From: Mesoflavibacter sp037029465
GTDB lineage: Bacteria; Bacteroidota; Bacteroidia; Flavobacteriales; Flavobacteriaceae
DNA: 64,000 nt
Assembly (NCBI RefSeq): GCF_037029465.1
Contig: NZ_JAYMEM010000001.1
Location: 185,504 to 249,503, forward strand
Direction of reading: 5' to 3'
The position numbers and the translations under genes were made by a program. Below the pieces are notes generated by a model. It was not told the DNA's origin. It made no database searches and saw only the letters and a list, made by a program, of their open reading frames with translations. Shown here one piece after another: positions 62,157 to 64,000 of this stretch (position 1 is the stretch's first letter; every line of letters begins with the position of its first letter).

Positions 62157-62191
62157 TAATGGACTATATACGAGTATATGGTATGTTAAGC
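62157..62191. repeat. partial attC-like palindrome C
   Basis: Starts TAATGGACTATATA and ends TATATGGTATGTTA, two imperfect inverted arms around CGAG; short (35 bp) and weaker than the others. A second TAACGAAAAAGTATAA start motif occurs at 62232. Confidence 0.3.
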
Positions 62192-62293
62192 ACCCGTACA
62201 GCCGACCGAGTGAGCGCCCTTTTTATTTTTATAATGGCAGATAACGAAAAAGTATAACCATCCGTTTTTGAATCAAATAAAAAACAACTGAAA

Positions 62294-62785
62294 ATGAACA
62301 CTTTACAAAATAAAAACAGCAACCAATCAAATAAACATCAAATAAAAAATGGTGGTTATACCGTGTTACAAAATGTAAAAAAGGGCATGTCTGACGCAGG
62401 AAGGCAAATAGTTACTTTTGATTTTGATAGCACTTTAAGCCATAAAATAGTACAAGACTTTGCTAAAAGTTTGATTTTAAAAGGTTTTGAAGTTTGGGTT
62501 TTGACCAGTAGATACGATGAAATACATAAACACAAATACAGACACAACCCAACAAATGAAGATTTATATAAAGTTACAGATAAAATTGGAATTGATAGAA
62601 CTAGAATAAGATTTCAATGTATGCGACCAAAAGCGGAGTATCTTTTTGGAACCAATGTAATTTGGCACTTAGACGATGACTATGTAGAAGTAAATGAGAT
62701 TAACAGTCAAACAGACACAAAAGGAATTGATGTTACTCAAAAAGGATGGAAAAAGAAATGTAAATCCATTTTAGGGATTGAGTAA
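62294..62785 (+). CDS. HAD-like phosphatase
   Basis: 163 aa. HAD motif I DFDSTLS (DxDxT-type nucleophile region), motif II-like VLTSRYDE, and the acidic HLDDDYVEV near the end as motif IV. Probably hydrolyses a small phosphorylated metabolite or nucleotide, as other phage and plasmid HAD proteins do. A start at MSDAGRQIV is an alternative. Confidence 0.78.
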   Translation: MNTLQNKNSNQSNKHQIKNGGYTVLQNVKKGMSDAGRQIVTFDFDSTLSHKIVQDFAKSLILKGFEVWVLTSRYDEIHKHKYRHNPTNEDLYKVTDKIGIDRTRIRFQCMRPKAEYLFGTNVIWHLDDDYVEVNEINSQTDTKGIDVTQKGWKKKCKSILGIE

Positions 62786-62806
62786 GTCGCCCTTTTTTAT
62801 TTTTGG

Positions 62807-62940
62807 TAACGGACTAGGTTATAATTCCGTTGCGTAGAAATTCGGCAGAATTTCGGAGTAGGAATTAGAACCGTGTAAGCACACAGAAACTTTAAATAAA
62901 ACACTAACAAAGCAATGGATTATAACCATTGTTGTAAAAC
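62807..62940. repeat. attC-like palindromic site D
   Basis: Begins TAACGGACTAGG and ends CATTGTTG; GGTTATAAT and ATTATAACC are exact complements near the two ends. About 130 bp. The leader GTCGCCCTTTTTTATTTTTG before it is nearly identical to that of site F. Confidence 0.5.
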
Positions 62941-62948
62941 GTTTAAAA

Positions 62949-63179
62949 ATGGGAGAGCTGACCTTAAAAACAAAACCAATATTAAAAACAGAGTTTGAAA
63001 AATGGACAGGTGTAATAATTGAATACAGAACAGGAGAAAAAGACGTTAGTTATCAACTACGCATCTTTTTGCCTAACGGTAATTTACATTGTGATACTAG
63101 AGTACACACAATAAAACATTGTAAGACTGTGTTTGCAAAATTTATGGAGCAAAAAGGGTTAAAGTGGCATTCTATTTAA
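62949..63179 (+). CDS. small hypothetical protein
   Basis: 76 aa, MGELTLKTKPILKTEFEKWT ... FLPNGNLHCDTRVHTIKHCK; strand-rich with a probable barrel. Starts within 10 bp of the end of the preceding palindromic site, the usual cassette layout. Not recognised. Confidence 0.6.
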   Translation: MGELTLKTKPILKTEFEKWTGVIIEYRTGEKDVSYQLRIFLPNGNLHCDTRVHTIKHCKTVFAKFMEQKGLKWHSI

Positions 63180-63186
63180 ATGTTTT

Positions 63187-63262
63187 ACAACGAAAAGCAT
63201 ATGGTTTCGGTTGCCTTAACCGTACTAATGCTTCGGCAACTGAACTATATGCGGTGTTACCT
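63187..63262. repeat. attC-like palindromic site E
   Basis: Begins CAACGAAAAGCATATGG and ends CTATATGCGGTGTTA; inner arms GTTTCGGTTGCC and GGCAACTGAAC pair with an extra-helical base, a feature of attC hairpins. About 76 bp. Confidence 0.55.
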
Positions 63263-63304
63263 AATGTAAAAAATGGCGTGGCGTAGCCAAATATTTATAA
63301 CAGT

Positions 63305-63787
63305 ATGAAAACAATAGAATTTGATAAAATAGAACCTACTTGGTTTAATATAGAAGAAAACACCAAAAAAGAGTGTTTAAAAAACAATATTGAATTTTAT
63401 GATTATTTAGGAAATTTCGTGAAATTTAAACTATTTAATTACATAAAAACCAAAGCATTAATTGAAACAATAAAAACTCTTGATTTTAATGATGAAATAG
63501 GTACACGAGCAATTTTAAATAAAAGACATTTTTCAAATAAAAACCGAGAATTAGAATTAGCTATATCTGATTTTAATAAAAAAAAAATAGAAGTGTTTGA
63601 ATGGCTTGATAAAACTAAAAATCCTTACTTTTTTATATTAAATCCAGTTTATCAATATGGTGCAGGAATTGACTATAAAAGTTGGATTAACGAAAGATAT
63701 GGTTACATAAAAGTAGCGCATACAGGAATACAAAATTTAGATATAGCAATTGATTATTTAAAATATAAGAGTGAGCTGACCGAGTAA
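63305..63787 (+). CDS. hypothetical protein
   Basis: 160 aa; helical N-terminal half with basic patches, then NPYFFILNPVYQYGAGIDYK and YGYIKVAHTGIQNLDIAIDY. No family recognised. Followed by the leader and palindromic site F. Confidence 0.65.
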   Translation: MKTIEFDKIEPTWFNIEENTKKECLKNNIEFYDYLGNFVKFKLFNYIKTKALIETIKTLDFNDEIGTRAILNKRHFSNKNRELELAISDFNKKKIEVFEWLDKTKNPYFFILNPVYQYGAGIDYKSWINERYGYIKVAHTGIQNLDIAIDYLKYKSELTE

Positions 63788-63808
63788 GTCGCCATTTTTT
63801 ATTTTTGG

Positions 63809-63978
63809 TAACGGGCAGCGTATAAGGTTTGTGGATGCGCAGCATACACGTAGAAACCGATTGAGCTGCGCATCTATAAACTTTATACTTTGTTATGTAT
63901 AGTAGTTATCGAATAAGAACAAAAGAAAATAAATATTAACTCACGATTGCCGATGCGTAGCCATTACGCTGCCCGTTA
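63809..63978. repeat. attC-like palindromic site F with double right arm
   Basis: TAACGGGCAGCGTA (63809-63822) pairs perfectly with TACGCTGCCCGTTA (63965-63978); nested inside, GGATGCGCAGC pairs with GCTGCGCATC and GTATAAGGTTT with AAACTTTATAC, ending GTTATG at 63892. The inner structure (63809-63898) alone is the best attC-like hairpin of the window. Confidence 0.6.
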
Positions 63979-64000
63979 TGCTACAATAAGCAATCTTTTA

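Larger units (their letters stand above)
51825..64000. mobile_element. integrated mobile element inserted in tRNA-Leu(UAA), right end outside the window
   Basis: Bounded on the left by a 3' tRNA-Leu fragment. Contents differ sharply from the flanking core genome: a repressor-like gene facing a long rightward operon of small orphan genes, a replication-type protein, an orphan DNA methyltransferase, and a cassette-like array. No integrase, terminase, capsid, relaxase or type IV secretion gene is visible, so prophage, plasmid-like element or phage satellite cannot be decided. The intact tRNA and the integrase should be beyond 64,000. Confidence 0.7.

Noticed and set aside
51877..64000. CRISPR array in the repeat-rich right end
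   Set aside because: Repeats are palindromic, differ in sequence and are separated by genes; no regular repeat-spacer pattern.

Overview
The window is from a low-GC member of the Bacteroidota, almost certainly family Flavobacteriaceae. This rests on GLPGLI, DUF5686 and XrtF (flavobacterial exosortase) genes, OMP beta-barrel/CarboxypepD_reg receptors, a K+-type membrane pyrophosphatase, absence of obvious Shine-Dalgarno sites, and promoters of the Bacteroidota form TTG-N19/20-TAnnTTTG (clearest at miaB, purH and ppa). Genus cannot be fixed from the sequence alone.

Positions 1-51,800 are ordinary chromosome: the 5' part of a formimidoylglutamase gene, topA, miaB, a sigma-54 activator, lptE, secG, groES-groEL, an exosortase XrtF pair, a GAF protein, purH, the mreB-mreC-mreD-mrdA-rodA elongasome operon, an outer-membrane beta-barrel/GLPGLI pair, a deoxynucleoside kinase, App1-like phosphatase, the hppA/ppa pyrophosphatase pair, DUF5686 protein, pdhB, etfB-etfA, a bifunctional nuclease, a NupC-type transporter, thyA with a membrane-anchored DHFR downstream, a LytTR regulator, an S41 peptidase, a Crp/NTF2/YceI cluster, a flavoprotein, fabD-lspA, galE, a DegT aminotransferase, waaA and a small lipoprotein. 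Genes are closely packed and separated by clear hairpin terminators; several gaps carry palindromic intergenic repeats.

At 51,825-51,876 lies the 3' part of a class II tRNA-Leu(UAA) gene (anticodon loop to discriminator base) without its 5' half. This is the expected left attachment site of an integrated element occupying everything to its right and running past 64,000. The element begins with a leftward repressor plus secreted-protein pair, faced by a rightward operon of small phage/plasmid-like genes: wHTH protein, alphaCTD-like protein, a 555-aa replication-type protein, and an orphan cytosine-C5 methyltransferase. No integrase, capsid or conjugation gene is in view; these would have to lie beyond the right edge. 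Six copies of an unusual intergenic signal, ACCATATAAAA-N1-3-ACCAC, occur in this operon, four of them within 0-8 bases of a start codon and several directly after hairpins.

From about 60,800 to the end the layout changes: single small genes, all rightward, each separated by a palindromic block of roughly 55-135 bp that begins TAAC/CAAC and ends GTTA/GTTG with imperfect nested arms. This looks like an integron-type cassette array (attC-like sites) without an integrase in the window. The 53-64 kb stretch is where novel biology is most likely.
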